This document shows, in pieces, positions 14,293 through 24,544 of a DNA stretch of 37,500 nucleotides (within the stretch, counting starts at the first letter, position 1; the number at the start of each line of letters is the position of its first letter). The DNA is from Calothrix sp. MO_167.B12 (lineage in GTDB: Bacteria > Cyanobacteriota > Cyanobacteriia > Cyanobacteriales > Nostocaceae). The stretch is taken from positions 1 through 37,500 of the forward strand of contig JASJCJ010000038.1 of the NCBI GenBank assembly GCA_030066045.1, given 5' to 3'. The notes below the pieces were generated by a model, which was not told where the DNA came from, made no database searches, and worked only from the letters and a program-made list of their open reading frames with translations. A program made the translations under genes and the position numbers.

Positions 14293-16065
14293 TTACGATG
14301 CTACTTGAGCCGCAGTACGGGTGCGTCTTCTTCTACCGTCAGAAACTTTCACTGGAGGTGCTTCTGGAGTTTGCATCAATAATGTCACAGTTGGTTGACA
14401 TTGCAGTTCTCGTTTCAGGAAGCGCATTAACTCCCTTTCTAAAATTCCTTGCAATCCACCCCAGTCAACTTCGTTTTTGCCATTTTCACTAGGTTGAGCA
14501 AATTCTGACCAACGGAAACTGAGGGTTTCTTCAATTCTTTGTTTTACTAATTTTTGCAGTAGGGAGTGCTCAATACTGGTAACAACACCCCGCAGGTGAA
14601 TTTCTGGTTTTGCTAACAATTTACCACTCCAATCGATGGCTGCGGCGACGGTGACAATACCTTCATTTGCCATCTTTTGTCTTTCTTGTAGCACTTTCGC
14701 ACTCACCATACCCGAACTAGATGTATCCACCAGTTCAATTCCAGATGGTACTTTTCCAGCTACGCGAATAGATTCTTCAGTGAGTTCAACTACATCACCA
14801 TTATCAATTATCACCATGTTTTCGGCAGGAATGCCCATGCTTTGGGCGGTTTCGGAATGCTTTACTAGCATCCGGTGTTCGCCGTGGACGGGTAAGAAGA
14901 ATTTAGGGCGAGTTAAGGCGATCATTAATTTTTGGTCTTCCTGACAACCATGTCCGGAAACGTGGATACCTTGATTGCGTCCGTAAATTACTTTTGCTCC
15001 CTGCATGATCAACCGATCAATGGTGTTGACGACTGCAATGGTATTTCCTGGAATGGGATTGGCTGAGAATACTACCGTATCTCCCTCCCGGATCTTAATA
15101 TGGGGGTGTTCTTTCCTGGAAATCCTCGATAGTGCCGCCATTGACTCACCCTGAGAACCTGTAGTGAGAATTAACACATTCTCATCGGGTAAGTTCCTCA
15201 CCACATGTAGGGGTTTGAGTAAATTGTCATCGCATTTGATATAACCAAGATTACGAGCATGGGCGATGAGATTCAACATGGAACGCCCCACAATGGAAAC
15301 GACACGATTGTGTTTCTGTGCCAGTTGCAAAATCATATTAATCCGATGCACACTGGAAGCAAAGGTGGTAATAAACATCCTTCCAGTGCTTTGGCGAAAA
15401 ACCCGGTCCAAATTGGGATATACAGAACGCTCGGAGGGAGTAAATCCAGGCACTTCGGCATTGGTGGAGTCACTCATCAAGCAAAGTACACCTTTCTCTC
15501 CATGTTCTGCCAGTCTTTGCAGGTCAAAATGTTCGCCATCCACCGGGGTGTGGTCAAATTTAAAATCCCCTGTGTGGATAACTACCCCTAAAGGTGTAAA
15601 AATAGCTACACTAAAACTGTCAGCCATAGAGTGAGTATTCCGCATATATTCAATCACGAAAGATTTACCAATGCGGACTATGTCCCGAGGCATGACTGTA
15701 TTCAGTTTAGTGCGATCGCGTACTCCTGCTTCTTCCAATTTCCCTTCTAGCATCGCCATTGCGAGTCTGGGTCCGTAAATTACAGGAATGTCAAATTGTT
15801 TGAGATGAAAGGCAATGCCACCAATATGGTCTTCATGACCGTGGGTGACAATCATGCCTTTAATTTTATGGCGATTTTCCCGGAGATAGGTGGCATCAGG
15901 TAGCACAATATTCACACCATGCATGCCATCTGTAGGAAAAGCTAATCCTGCATCTAACAGAAGAATTTCGTCGTCATACTCGAAAACACAAGTATTTTTA
16001 CCAATTTCATGTAATCCGCCCAAAGGAATAATTTTGAGGGCAGAGTTAGTTTCTTTTTTAGCCAT
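14293..16065 (-). CDS. rnj: Ribonuclease J
   Basis: 590 residues. RNase J is a metallo-beta-lactamase/beta-CASP ribonuclease with endonuclease and 5'-3' exonuclease activity in mRNA turnover and RNA maturation. The zinc motif HGHEDH is at residues 75-80, with further metal/active-site segments HTGDFKFDHTP, SDSTNAEVPG, TTGSQGE and HVSGHG, and a C-terminal beta-CASP/RNase J domain. The C-terminus ends in a basic stretch with RRRRTRT that may hold RNA. The ATG at 16065 has AGGA five bases upstream. It is the last gene of the same-strand series asd, dapA, rnj, an order common in cyanobacteria. Confidence 0.95.
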   Translation of the reverse strand: MAKKETNSALKIIPLGGLHEIGKNTCVFEYDDEILLLDAGLAFPTDGMHGVNIVLPDATYLRENRHKIKGMIVTHGHEDHIGGIAFHLKQFDIPVIYGPRLAMAMLEGKLEEAGVRDRTKLNTVMPRDIVRIGKSFVIEYMRNTHSMADSFSVAIFTPLGVVIHTGDFKFDHTPVDGEHFDLQRLAEHGEKGVLCLMSDSTNAEVPGFTPSERSVYPNLDRVFRQSTGRMFITTFASSVHRINMILQLAQKHNRVVSIVGRSMLNLIAHARNLGYIKCDDNLLKPLHVVRNLPDENVLILTTGSQGESMAALSRISRKEHPHIKIREGDTVVFSANPIPGNTIAVVNTIDRLIMQGAKVIYGRNQGIHVSGHGCQEDQKLMIALTRPKFFLPVHGEHRMLVKHSETAQSMGIPAENMVIIDNGDVVELTEESIRVAGKVPSGIELVDTSSSGMVSAKVLQERQKMANEGIVTVAAAIDWSGKLLAKPEIHLRGVVTSIEHSLLQKLVKQRIEETLSFRWSEFAQPSENGKNEVDWGGLQGILERELMRFLKRELQCQPTVTLLMQTPEAPPVKVSDGRRRRTRTAAQVAS

Positions 16066-16333
16066 TTGTTCCTGGGGTTATTTTCTGTAGTTAATAAGGT
16101 TGAAAATGAGTACTCTAAATAGCACTAGTTAGGACAAGCTATTTTGATAAAGCAAGTCTAAGAACAGCCGATTTATAATCAGATGTTTAATTGAGTAATT
16201 TAATGAAATTTACACTCAAAAATTCATAGTAAATGTATGAATGGAAACACAAATTCTTGATCTGCGATTTGATACAACTACTCAATTTTTCGTATATACA
16301 AAGAATTAGTTGCTACCAGCAAACACTTACTGT

Positions 16334-17218
16334 CTAAACTAAATTTATTTCTTTTAATACAGCCTCTAATTCTTGAGCGAGTGCAGGTGGTATTTCGCAT
16401 AGTGGTGGACGAGTTGAACCTACTTTCCAGCCTTGAAGTTCTAATGCCTTCTTAACTGGAATTGGGTTTGTAGTTGCGAATAATGCTTTAAATAAAGGGA
16501 AAAGTTGAAGATGAATAGCCGTTGCTAGCTGAGTTTGCCCCTCACTAAAAGCTTGAATCATCTGCTGTAGTTGGTTCCCTACCAGATGAGAAGCTACACT
16601 GACTACTCCCTTCGCCCCAGTTGCTAACATGGGGAGTGTCAAGGAATCATCACCAGAGTAAATCTGAAATTCTTTCGGTGTCAAGCGACGAACAGCACTC
16701 ACTTGGTCTAAATTGCCACTGGCTTCCTTGATTCCAACAATATTTTCCACCTCTGCTAACCGAGCCGTTGTATCTACCTGGAGATTTTGCCCAGTGCGAC
16801 CAGGGATATTGTATAACAACAATGGTAATTCTGGAGATGCTTGGGCTATGGCTTGGAAGTGCTGGTACAGTCCGGCTTGCGGTGGTTTATTGTAATAAGG
16901 AACCACTTGCAAGGCACCATGTACTCCTATTTTAGCTGCCTTTTGTGTTGCAGCAATAGCTTCTTTGGTGGAGTTAGATCCACACCCTGCTATTACTTTA
17001 CCTTTTTTGGCGATCGCTTCTAACACCACCTGAAACAGTTGGTACTCTTCGTCCCAGCTCAGGGTGGGCGACTCCCCTGTTGTACCGCAAATTACCAATG
17101 TATCTGTGCCATTATCCACTAGATGTGCTGCTAACTTGGCAGCTACATCATAGTCAACACTACCGTCTGCTGTAAACGGCGTAATCATTGCGGTTAAAAC
17201 TCTACCAAAATCTACCAC
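16334..17218 (-). CDS. dapA: 4-hydroxy-tetrahydrodipicolinate synthase
   Basis: 294 residues, the standard size. It condenses pyruvate with L-aspartate-4-semialdehyde, the first step specific to lysine and diaminopimelate synthesis. Lys164 in VGIKEASG forms the Schiff base with pyruvate, Tyr136 in [11 protein letters not shown] is the catalytic tyrosine, and the GTTGES loop is at 45-50. The start is GTG at 17218 with AGGAG about 11 bases upstream. It lies between asd, whose product is its substrate, and rnj. The 170-base gap to asd allows either co-transcription or its own promoter. Confidence 0.96.
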   Translation of the reverse strand: MVDFGRVLTAMITPFTADGSVDYDVAAKLAAHLVDNGTDTLVICGTTGESPTLSWDEEYQLFQVVLEAIAKKGKVIAGCGSNSTKEAIAATQKAAKIGVHGALQVVPYYNKPPQAGLYQHFQAIAQASPELPLLLYNIPGRTGQNLQVDTTARLAEVENIVGIKEASGNLDQVSAVRRLTPKEFQIYSGDDSLTLPMLATGAKGVVSVASHLVGNQLQQMIQAFSEGQTQLATAIHLQLFPLFKALFATTNPIPVKKALELQGWKVGSTRPPLCEIPPALAQELEAVLKEINLV

Positions 17219-17387
17219 CCTGGTTTCACTCCTAAATTACCCTCTTTGTTGTTTGTCGCTCTTGGGGGTATCTTACTGTAATATCCTATTTTATAAATTT
17301 TTTCCAAGGGCAATACTCCCATTGACATTATTTTTTCGGATTTCAATTATTGATTCTGAGACACTTGTCAAATACATTTAGTTTTTC

Positions 17388-18431
17388 TCAGCTAGAAACT
17401 GATAATGATGCTCCCGTTAATAAGCTTTTTTCTGCTAAAAGTTCGGCTATTTGCACTGCATTTAATGCTGCCCCTTTACGGATTTGGTCTCCGCACAACC
17501 AGAGTTCTAAGCCACAAGGATGGGAAATATCTTGACGAATTCTCCCTACTAAAATGTCATCCTCACCACTAGCTGCAATTGGCATGGGGAAATGATTTGC
17601 TTGCCAATCTTCTACTAATTTAACACCCGGTGCTTGGTTTAAAATCTCCCTTGCTTTTGCTGGAGCAAAGGGGGCATCAAACTCTAGGTTAATGGCTTCT
17701 GAATGGGCTCGCAGTACGGGAACCCGTACACAAGTAGCAGAAATTCTCATGTCTTGATCCCCAAAGATTTTACGAGTCTCATTCACCATTTTCATTTCTT
17801 CTTCACAGTAACCCAAATCATTCAATGGGGAATTGTGAGGAAACAAATTGAAAGCTAGGGGATAGGGAAATACTTCTGTGGTTGGCTCTTTCCCTGATAA
17901 AATCTCTTGTGCTTGCACTTTCACTTCTGCCATTGCTTTTGCCCCTGCACCACTGGCAGATTGATAAGTTGCCGCTACAATCCGCTTGACTGGTTGCACT
18001 TGGTGCAATGGCCATACCGCCAAAGCCATTAAAATAGTCGTGCAGTTAGGATTGGCAATAATGCCTTGGTGTTGGGTAACTGCATCTGGATTCACCTCTG
18101 GAACCACTAATGGTACTTCTGGGGACATACGAAAGGCACTGGAGTTATCAATCACAATTGCACCTTTCTCTACAGCTGTAGCTGCCCAGGCTTTGGATGT
18201 GGAACCACCAGCACTTGCTAATACCAAGTCCACGTTCTCAAAGGAGCGATCGCTCACTGCTTCTACAAGAATATTCTCCCCTTGAAAGCATAGTTGCTGC
18301 CCCGCACTCCGGCTGGATGCTAATAATTTTAAATCCGCAATGGGAAATTCTCGGCTGGCTAATAATTCCAGCAACTCTTTGCCCACAGCACCCGTTGCCC
18401 CCAAAATAGCTACGCGATAGCTTCTAGACAC
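17388..18431 (-). CDS. asd: Aspartate-semialdehyde dehydrogenase
   Basis: 347 residues. It reduces aspartyl phosphate to aspartate semialdehyde with NADPH, feeding lysine, threonine and methionine synthesis. The Rossmann motif GATGAVG is at 11-17 and catalytic Cys130 lies in ANPNCTT. Further conserved blocks are SGAGAKAM and, late, GLELWLCGDQIRKGAALNAV. GTG at 18431 is chosen because AAGGAGGGAG lies eight bases upstream. A TTG at 18467 would place that site inside the coding region. It is the first gene of asd-dapA-rnj and diverges from tig across a long AT-rich region. Confidence 0.95.
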   Translation of the reverse strand: MSRSYRVAILGATGAVGKELLELLASREFPIADLKLLASSRSAGQQLCFQGENILVEAVSDRSFENVDLVLASAGGSTSKAWAATAVEKGAIVIDNSSAFRMSPEVPLVVPEVNPDAVTQHQGIIANPNCTTILMALAVWPLHQVQPVKRIVAATYQSASGAGAKAMAEVKVQAQEILSGKEPTTEVFPYPLAFNLFPHNSPLNDLGYCEEEMKMVNETRKIFGDQDMRISATCVRVPVLRAHSEAINLEFDAPFAPAKAREILNQAPGVKLVEDWQANHFPMPIAASGEDDILVGRIRQDISHPCGLELWLCGDQIRKGAALNAVQIAELLAEKSLLTGASLSVSS

Positions 18432-19186
18432 ACTGTCTCCCTCCTTATCTAACTTGTAATTTATCAACTCAGGTCAAATTACCAATCAATAATAAAAATA
18501 AAAATGTGAATATTTATTATTTTAAGTTAAATATAAATATTTAAGAGTATTTGTCAATAAAGGCAGTTTATTGCTTTGTTAAATTTAGAAACACTCATGT
18601 GATTAATCACACTACTAGAGGTGAAAACAAATTTTTACTCCCTGATTTATTAGGGTTCAGTTACGTTATTTAATTTTCATCAGCACTCTACCTTTGACAA
18701 CAGTATTTTTTTATTGTTGGCTACCAGCCATTTCATAATGTTTTAATCTACAACAACTTCATTCTCATTAATAATTTATAGGCAGATTTAAATTATACAT
18801 TATACAACAAATTTTGCTCATGCAACAAAATAATTTAGCAATATCATATGATTTAAGTTTAAGTTATTAATGCAGATTGCCAAGGATATTGCCTGGAAGG
18901 TTTATACTATGATGTCCAGATCAATTCACAGCTCGGATAAAATCCAGCCATAACCGAGGTAATAGCTTGTCGAATAGGAGTTATGTCATTTGTAAACCAG
19001 GATATCACGGGATTCACCTGCAAACACAAACCAAAGATAAATTCAATCGACAAAGGAAGCCACGGAGGGGTTCGCCGTAGGTTACAGGGAAAGATTACCC
19101 TTAAAGACCCCAAAATATTCCCCCTTAGACCCATTCACAATTTTTGTATTCAAAATTAGGACATATTAGGAAACAGAGTACGAGTT
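18432..19186. other. AT-rich intergenic region between asd and tig
   Basis: About 750 bases without a convincing gene; a possible 75-codon minus-strand frame (18907-19134) shows no recognisable features. It should hold the divergent asd and tig promoters. TATACT at about 18903 could be a -10 box for tig. The one clear motif is the 14-bp palindrome at 18598-18611. Confidence 0.5.
18598..18611. promoter_or_regulatory. 14-bp perfect palindrome, possible operator
   Basis: TGTGATTAATCACA, perfectly symmetrical, 167 bases upstream of asd and 576 upstream of tig. The half-site TGTGA resembles the CRP half-site, but the spacer is four bases rather than six, so it is not a standard CRP site. The bound factor is unknown. 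Confidence 0.4.
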
Positions 19187-20599
19187 ATGAAAGTTACCCA
19201 GGAAAAACTTCCCGCCAGCCAAGTTGGTCTGGAAATAGAAATCGCGCCAGAAACAACCAAACAAACTTACGAGCAGGTGATCAAAAAGTTAGCTACATCT
19301 GTGAACATTCCTGGGTTTCGCAGGGGTAAGGTTCCTCGACCGATACTAATACAGCGTTTGGGGACAACTAGAGTTAAAGCTGCTGCATTGGAAGAATTAC
19401 TGCAAGATGGGATTGAGAAAGCAATTAAACAAGCAGATATCAAGGCGATCGGTCAGCCACAATTACGTTCGGACTTTGACGAATTAATCCAGAATTACGA
19501 ACCAGGGAAACCATTCACATTCTCGGCTGCTGTGGACGTAACCCCAGAGGTAAATCTATTGCAATATACCGGCTTGTCAGTCAAAGCCGAAGAAGTCAAA
19601 TACAACCCAGAAAAAGTTGATAGCGTTTTAGACCAAGAACGCCAACAAATGTCAACTCTCATCCCCGTTGAAGGACGACCCGCACAACTCGGTGATGTGG
19701 CAATTATGGATTTTAAAGGGGTACTGGCAAAAGCTGAAGGTGATGACCCAGATGCAGAGCCAGAACCAATTCCCGGTGGAGAAGCTAAAGATTTTCAAGT
19801 TGACTTACAAGAAGATAAATTTATCCCTGGCTTTATCACAGGGATAGTGGGTATGAATCCAGAAGAAACCAAAGAAATTTCTGCTCAATTCCCCGATCCC
19901 TATGCCGATGAGAATTTGGCAGGAAAACCAGCTTTGTTTACAGTCACCCTCAAAGAACTCAAAGAAAAAGAATTACCAGAATTAGATGATGACTTTGCCA
20001 AAGAAGTCAGCGAGTTTGATACCCTGCAGGAGTTGAGAGATTCCCTCACCGAGCGGTTCCAGAAAGAAGCCGAAGAAAAAACCAAGTCCAATCAGCAAGA
20101 AGCTCTGTTAAAGGAGTTGATTAACCATGTGGAGGTCGATTTACCCGCCACCATGGTTGACCAAGAAATCGACACCATGTTGACTCAAACCGCCATTAAG
20201 TTATCTCAGCAGGGATTAGATGTAAAACAATTATTTACCAAAGAGATTATCCCCCAGTTAAGGGAGCGTTCCCGTGAAGAAGCACTAGAACGCCTCAAGC
20301 GATCGCTCGCATTGCGGGAAATTGGCACACGAGAGTCCCTAGAAGCTGACGAAGAAGAAATAAATGCCCGCATCGCCGAACTCAAGTCAGAATATACAGA
20401 GGAAGAGATCGATGGCGATAGACTCCAAGAAGTGGTAGAAAACGAAATCTTGACAGAGAAAATCATGGATTGGCTCTTGGCAAATTCATCCGTGGAACTG
20501 GTTCCGGAAGGCTCTTTGAATGAAGCAGATGATACCGCCGCAACGGAAACAGAAGTTGACTCGGAGGAAACAGCAGCCACAGAATCAACGACAGAATAA
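19187..20599 (+). CDS. tig: Trigger factor (ribosome-associated chaperone/PPIase)
   Basis: 470 residues, typical of cyanobacterial trigger factors. It binds the ribosome exit tunnel and shields nascent chains, with peptidyl-prolyl isomerase activity. The ribosome-docking signature GFRRGKVP is at 43-50, an FKBP-like domain at about 160-245 (GDVAIMDFKG, then FIPGFITGIVGM), and a long helical C-terminal chaperone domain after that. The last 35 residues are an acidic Glu/Thr/Ala tail without known function. It heads the tig-clpP-clpX block. The 294-base gap before clpP suggests clpP has its own promoter. Confidence 0.95.
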   Translation: MKVTQEKLPASQVGLEIEIAPETTKQTYEQVIKKLATSVNIPGFRRGKVPRPILIQRLGTTRVKAAALEELLQDGIEKAIKQADIKAIGQPQLRSDFDELIQNYEPGKPFTFSAAVDVTPEVNLLQYTGLSVKAEEVKYNPEKVDSVLDQERQQMSTLIPVEGRPAQLGDVAIMDFKGVLAKAEGDDPDAEPEPIPGGEAKDFQVDLQEDKFIPGFITGIVGMNPEETKEISAQFPDPYADENLAGKPALFTVTLKELKEKELPELDDDFAKEVSEFDTLQELRDSLTERFQKEAEEKTKSNQQEALLKELINHVEVDLPATMVDQEIDTMLTQTAIKLSQQGLDVKQLFTKEIIPQLRERSREEALERLKRSLALREIGTRESLEADEEEINARIAELKSEYTEEEIDGDRLQEVVENEILTEKIMDWLLANSSVELVPEGSLNEADDTAATETEVDSEETAATESTTE

Positions 20600-20893
20600 A
20601 ACGGCACAAGTTGGCCATCGGCGACTAGGAAGCTTGACAACTAGCAGAGGGAGCAACCTAACGATGGCTGACAACTTTGTCAAACTTTTAATTTAGAGTT
20701 ACCTTAAAAGGGTGAATAAATTTGCACTTATTTCCTAGCACTATTTATGTACTGCCCTCATTGGTCAGGTTAAACTATAGAGCAATTGAGATGAGTCACA
20801 ATGGTTAATACATAGTTACAAAAGTTATTGTCTTTAGTGACAGCAACCCCCTTACTTTACATTTGTTGTATTGTTTGTTAAACACTACGTTTT

Positions 20894-21589
20894 ATGCTTA
20901 GATCGCAGTCGGGAAATCACCCAGTGTACAGCTTGAGTCGATTAGAAATTAATTCCCTTGCCAGCACAACCAATATCGTACCCACCGTGGTAGAGCAATC
21001 TGGGATGGGAGAGAGAGCTTTCGACATTTACTCCCGCCTGTTGAGAGAGCGGATTATTTTTTTGGGTACACCCATTGACGACAACATTTCCAACTCCGTA
21101 GTCGCCCAACTACTATTTCTAGACGCAGAAGATTCAGAAAAAGACATTCAACTGTACATTAACTCCCCTGGGGGTTCAGTTACAGCGGGAATGGCAATTT
21201 ATGATACAATTCAACAAATACGCCCTGATGTTGTCACCATTTGCTTTGGATTAGCTGCTAGTATGGGGGCGTTCTTACTGACAGCAGGCACTAAAGGTAA
21301 GCGAATGTCTCTCCCTGATTCTCGGATTATGATTCACCAACCCCTTGGTGGTGCCCAAGGTCAAGCCGTTGATATTGAGATACAAGCCAAAGAAATTCTT
21401 TACCACAAAGCGAAGTTGAATCAGTTACTAGCTCATCATACTGGTCAACCATTAGAAAAAATTGCCGCCGACACAGAGCGAGATTTTTTCATGTCGGCAG
21501 ATGAAGCTAAAAACTATGGCTTGATTGACCAAGTTATCTCCTCCAGGCAAGATTTACCCAGTGCTGGGGAAAACGTCTCCGTTCTATAA
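20894..21589 (+). CDS. clpP: ATP-dependent Clp protease proteolytic subunit
   Basis: 231 residues. ClpP forms the barrel-shaped serine protease that degrades substrates fed by ClpX or ClpC. The triad is Ser123 (GLAASMGAF), His148 (IMIHQPLGG) and Asp197 (DTERD), with the expected spacing. The N-terminus is about 25-30 residues longer than in E. coli ClpP and may be processed. Cyanobacteria carry several clpP paralogues; the linkage to clpX points to the ClpX-associated one. clpX starts 13 bases downstream, so the two are probably co-transcribed. Confidence 0.95.
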   Translation: MLRSQSGNHPVYSLSRLEINSLASTTNIVPTVVEQSGMGERAFDIYSRLLRERIIFLGTPIDDNISNSVVAQLLFLDAEDSEKDIQLYINSPGGSVTAGMAIYDTIQQIRPDVVTICFGLAASMGAFLLTAGTKGKRMSLPDSRIMIHQPLGGAQGQAVDIEIQAKEILYHKAKLNQLLAHHTGQPLEKIAADTERDFFMSADEAKNYGLIDQVISSRQDLPSAGENVSVL

Positions 21590-21602
21590 ATAAGAGGCTG
21601 GT

Positions 21603-22943
21603 ATGGCTAAGTACGACTCCCATTTGAAATGTTCATTTTGCGGCAAGTCCCAAGAACAGGTACGGAAGCTCATCGCTGGACCGGGAGTCTACATTTGTGA
21701 TGAATGTGTAGACTTATGTAATGAAATCCTCGATGAAGAGTTGCTCGACACCAGTACTGCCACAACCCAACCGGCAGCACAATCAGAGCCTCCTCAAAAG
21801 CGTCGTACTCGTTCTGCTAGTCTTTCATTGAATCAAATTCCCAAACCCAGGGAGATCAAAAAGTATCTGGACGAACACGTTATAGGGCAGGATGAAGCCA
21901 AGAAAGTTCTGTCAGTTGCTGTTTACAACCATTACAAGCGACTATCATTAATTCAATCTGCAAGCGGTAATGGCAAAGATACGGATGATGCGGTAGAACT
22001 GCAAAAAGCAAATATTTTGCTGATCGGTCCTACTGGTTGTGGAAAAACTCTACTGGCACAAACTTTAGCAAAAATTCTGGATGTACCCTTTGCGGTGGCT
22101 GATGCTACTACCCTTACAGAAGCTGGATATGTAGGGGAAGATGTGGAAAATATCCTACTGCGGCTGTTGCAGGTGGCAGATTTGGATGTGGAAGAGGCGC
22201 AACGGGGGATTATTTATATCGATGAGATCGATAAAATTGCCCGTAAGAGCGAAAACCCTTCCATTACCAGGGATGTTTCTGGGGAAGGGGTGCAGCAGGC
22301 ATTGCTGAAAATGTTGGAAGGTACAGTTGCTAATGTACCGCCCCAAGGAGGACGTAAACATCCCTATCAAGATTGTATCCAAATTGACACTAGCAATATC
22401 CTATTTATTTGTGGTGGTGCTTTTGTGGGATTGGACAAAGTCGTGGATCAAAGAGTAGGTAAAAAGTCCATTGGTTTTGTTCAACCAGGGGAAGTACAAT
22501 CGAAAGAAAAACGAACCGCTGATACCCTGCGCTATTTAGAGCCGGGGGACTTAGTGAAATTTGGTATGATCCCAGAATTTATTGGACGTATACCAATGGT
22601 AGCGGTGCTAGATCCTCTGGATGAAGAGGCACTGATGGCGATTTTAACTAAGCCTCGCAGTGCTTTAGTGAAACAGTACCAAAAACTGTTGAATATGGAC
22701 AATGTGGAACTAGAATTTAAACAGGAAGCATTACGAGCGATCGCTCAAGAAGCCTATCGTCGGAAAACAGGTGCTAGGGCTTTGCGGGGTATTGTAGAAG
22801 AACTAATGCTGGATGTAATGTATGAGTTGCCATCCCGTAAGGATGTGTCGAGTTGTACTGTAACTCAGGAAATGGTAGAAAAACGTTCTACTGCCGAATT
22901 AATTATGCATCCTTCTTCCTTACCAAAACCAGAGTCAGCTTGA
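21603..22943 (+). CDS. clpX: ClpX, AAA+ unfoldase of the Clp protease
   Basis: 446 residues. It unfolds and translocates tagged proteins into ClpP. The N-terminal zinc-binding domain has Cys10, Cys13, Cys32 and Cys35. Walker A is GPTGCGKT (142-149) and Walker [12 protein letters not shown]. Sensor and arginine-finger regions ([36 protein letters not shown]) are intact. The pore loop AGYVGEDVE is present. A low-complexity stretch (about 50-72, rich in Thr, Ala, Pro and Arg) links the zinc domain to the AAA+ module. It follows clpP by 13 bases on the same strand. Confidence 0.96.
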   Translation: MAKYDSHLKCSFCGKSQEQVRKLIAGPGVYICDECVDLCNEILDEELLDTSTATTQPAAQSEPPQKRRTRSASLSLNQIPKPREIKKYLDEHVIGQDEAKKVLSVAVYNHYKRLSLIQSASGNGKDTDDAVELQKANILLIGPTGCGKTLLAQTLAKILDVPFAVADATTLTEAGYVGEDVENILLRLLQVADLDVEEAQRGIIYIDEIDKIARKSENPSITRDVSGEGVQQALLKMLEGTVANVPPQGGRKHPYQDCIQIDTSNILFICGGAFVGLDKVVDQRVGKKSIGFVQPGEVQSKEKRTADTLRYLEPGDLVKFGMIPEFIGRIPMVAVLDPLDEEALMAILTKPRSALVKQYQKLLNMDNVELEFKQEALRAIAQEAYRRKTGARALRGIVEELMLDVMYELPSRKDVSSCTVTQEMVEKRSTAELIMHPSSLPKPESA

Positions 22944-23116
22944 TAGTTATTGGTCATTTCAGTTAGCCTACTGCACTCTTGTGCTGCGCTAACAGTTATC
23001 AGTCGTGGATGGTAATAATCGGACTCCAACGGTCAGTTTACCAGATGAGACGTTAGAAACCTTGCACGTAGCCAAAGCAGAGTGCGTAGGTAGTTCATAT
23101 GAATGAATTTTGATAA

Positions 23117-23974
23117 ATGCCCCACATTCAAGTTCGCGGCGTTCAGCACTACTACGAGTGGATTACAACACCATCTACTGATGTGAAAAAGTCTGTGATG
23201 GTGTTTATTCACGGCTGGGCTGGTTCTGCTAGATATTGGGAAAGCACAGCTAAGGTTTTATCACCAAAATTTGACTGCTTGCTTTACGATATGAGGGGTT
23301 TTGGACGCTCTCAAGGGAAACCCACCTCAGACATTGACAGTGAAAACGTATTGGATTTAACTTATGAGCTAGATGCATATACTTATGATTTAGCAGCATT
23401 AATCAATAGTTTGCAAATTGAGCGGGTTTACATCTGTGCTCATTCTATGGGTGCTTCTATTGCTACCTTATTTCTCAACCGTTATCCAGAGCAAGTTGAG
23501 CGAGCAATACTCACTTGTAGTGGTGTTTTTGAGTACGACGAAAAGTCATTTGCCGCCTTTCATAAATTTGGTAGCTATGTTGTGAAATTTCGTCCCCAAT
23601 GGCTAGATAAAATACCCTTTGTTGATCGGATGTTTATGGCAAGGTTCTTGCATCGCTCCATACCTGCTAGTGAACGCAAGGCTTTTTTACAAGATTTTCT
23701 CTGTGCCGATTATGATGCTGCTTTAGGTACTATTTTTACTTCCGTCAGCAAAGCCCAAGCTGAGTTGATGCCCCAGGAGTTTGCTCAATTAAAGGTGCCA
23801 ACTCTCTTGATTGCAGGAGAATTTGACCGGATTATTCCAGCTAACATGGGGCAGCAGGCAGCATCCTTAAATAAGGGAATACAGTTTGTTGTGGTTCCTC
23901 AAACGGGTCATTTTCCGATGTTAGAAGATGCCGTAACATACTGCCAACTTGTAGAGGATTTTGTATCTGATTGA
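23117..23974 (+). CDS. Alpha/beta-fold hydrolase
   Basis: 285 residues, a single alpha/beta hydrolase domain. The oxyanion-hole segment VFIHGWAGS is at 29-37, the nucleophile elbow CAHSMGAS has Ser110, and the other triad members are Asp237 (AGEFDRIIP) and His265 (TGHFPM). There is no signal peptide, so it is presumably cytoplasmic. The cap region (about 140-205) carries no signature that names a substrate. The ATG at 23117 directly precedes the conserved start; no strong ribosome-binding site is seen. It follows clpX after 173 bases and is probably a separate unit. The specific reaction is unknown. Confidence 0.83.
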   Translation: MPHIQVRGVQHYYEWITTPSTDVKKSVMVFIHGWAGSARYWESTAKVLSPKFDCLLYDMRGFGRSQGKPTSDIDSENVLDLTYELDAYTYDLAALINSLQIERVYICAHSMGASIATLFLNRYPEQVERAILTCSGVFEYDEKSFAAFHKFGSYVVKFRPQWLDKIPFVDRMFMARFLHRSIPASERKAFLQDFLCADYDAALGTIFTSVSKAQAELMPQEFAQLKVPTLLIAGEFDRIIPANMGQQAASLNKGIQFVVVPQTGHFPMLEDAVTYCQLVEDFVSD

Positions 23975-24544
23975 GGTTATCCCCCACAGATAAATCCTGG
24001 AGGATTCTTGGTTAGGGACTTCCACTTAAAAAAATATCCCAAAATATTTTGTAGTGCAGGCATCTTGCCTGCTAATGATAAAGAACGGGCAGGATGCCCT
24101 TATTACTCCTTCGGAGTATCTCCTAAGCCCTCCGGGCACGGCAAAGCCAAACGGAGAGGCTACGCCTTTCTTGTAGCTTGCTTCCCGTAGGGTATGCCCG
24201 TAGACGCGTAAAGCCTACGGCATAGCTAAGCGCAAGGCGCACGCTAACGCGTACCGCAAGGTCGTCCGTAGGACTTACGCTTACCGCGCAGCGTGTCGCC
24301 TTGCGACTCAGCGGCTTGCCGCAGGCTAGGGCTATACGCCATTTGACGGCAGTGGCTTCAAGTCGGGGAACCCTTTCAGGTTACGCGCTCCGCGCACGCT
24401 ATGCGAGCACCAGTTGCCTGGTGAGGGAAACCCTCCCGCAGCACTGGACTCACCGTCCACCGCAATGGCTCACTTATTACTTGCGCGTAGTGCTATATCT
24501 CCCCAAGCTTGAATTCCTGTGCGCCCCAGAGTTGCCATCTTGTA
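23975..24544. repeat. Repeat-rich, GC-rich intergenic block
   Basis: A hairpin repeat TTGTAGTGCAGGCA-TCT-TGCCTGC (24050-24072) is followed by a second imperfect hairpin. From about 24110 to 24480 comes a run of short GC-rich palindromic motifs such as TAGGCTTTACGCG-like arms, GCGCTCCGCGC and GGTGAGGGAAACCCTCCC. Open frames here are artefacts of the high GC content. Composition is unlike the flanking genes. It fits dispersed palindromic repeats seen in Nostocales genomes, not a gene. Confidence 0.65.

Noticed and set aside
14179-14492. Plus-strand ORFs near the rnj 3' end
   Set aside because: They overlap rnj antisense and the candidate small element; no supporting features.
18598-18611. CRP-type binding site
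   Set aside because: The half-sites fit but the spacer is four bases instead of six.
18907-19134. 75-codon minus-strand ORF upstream of tig
   Set aside because: No ribosome-binding site or recognisable domain; lies in the likely tig leader.
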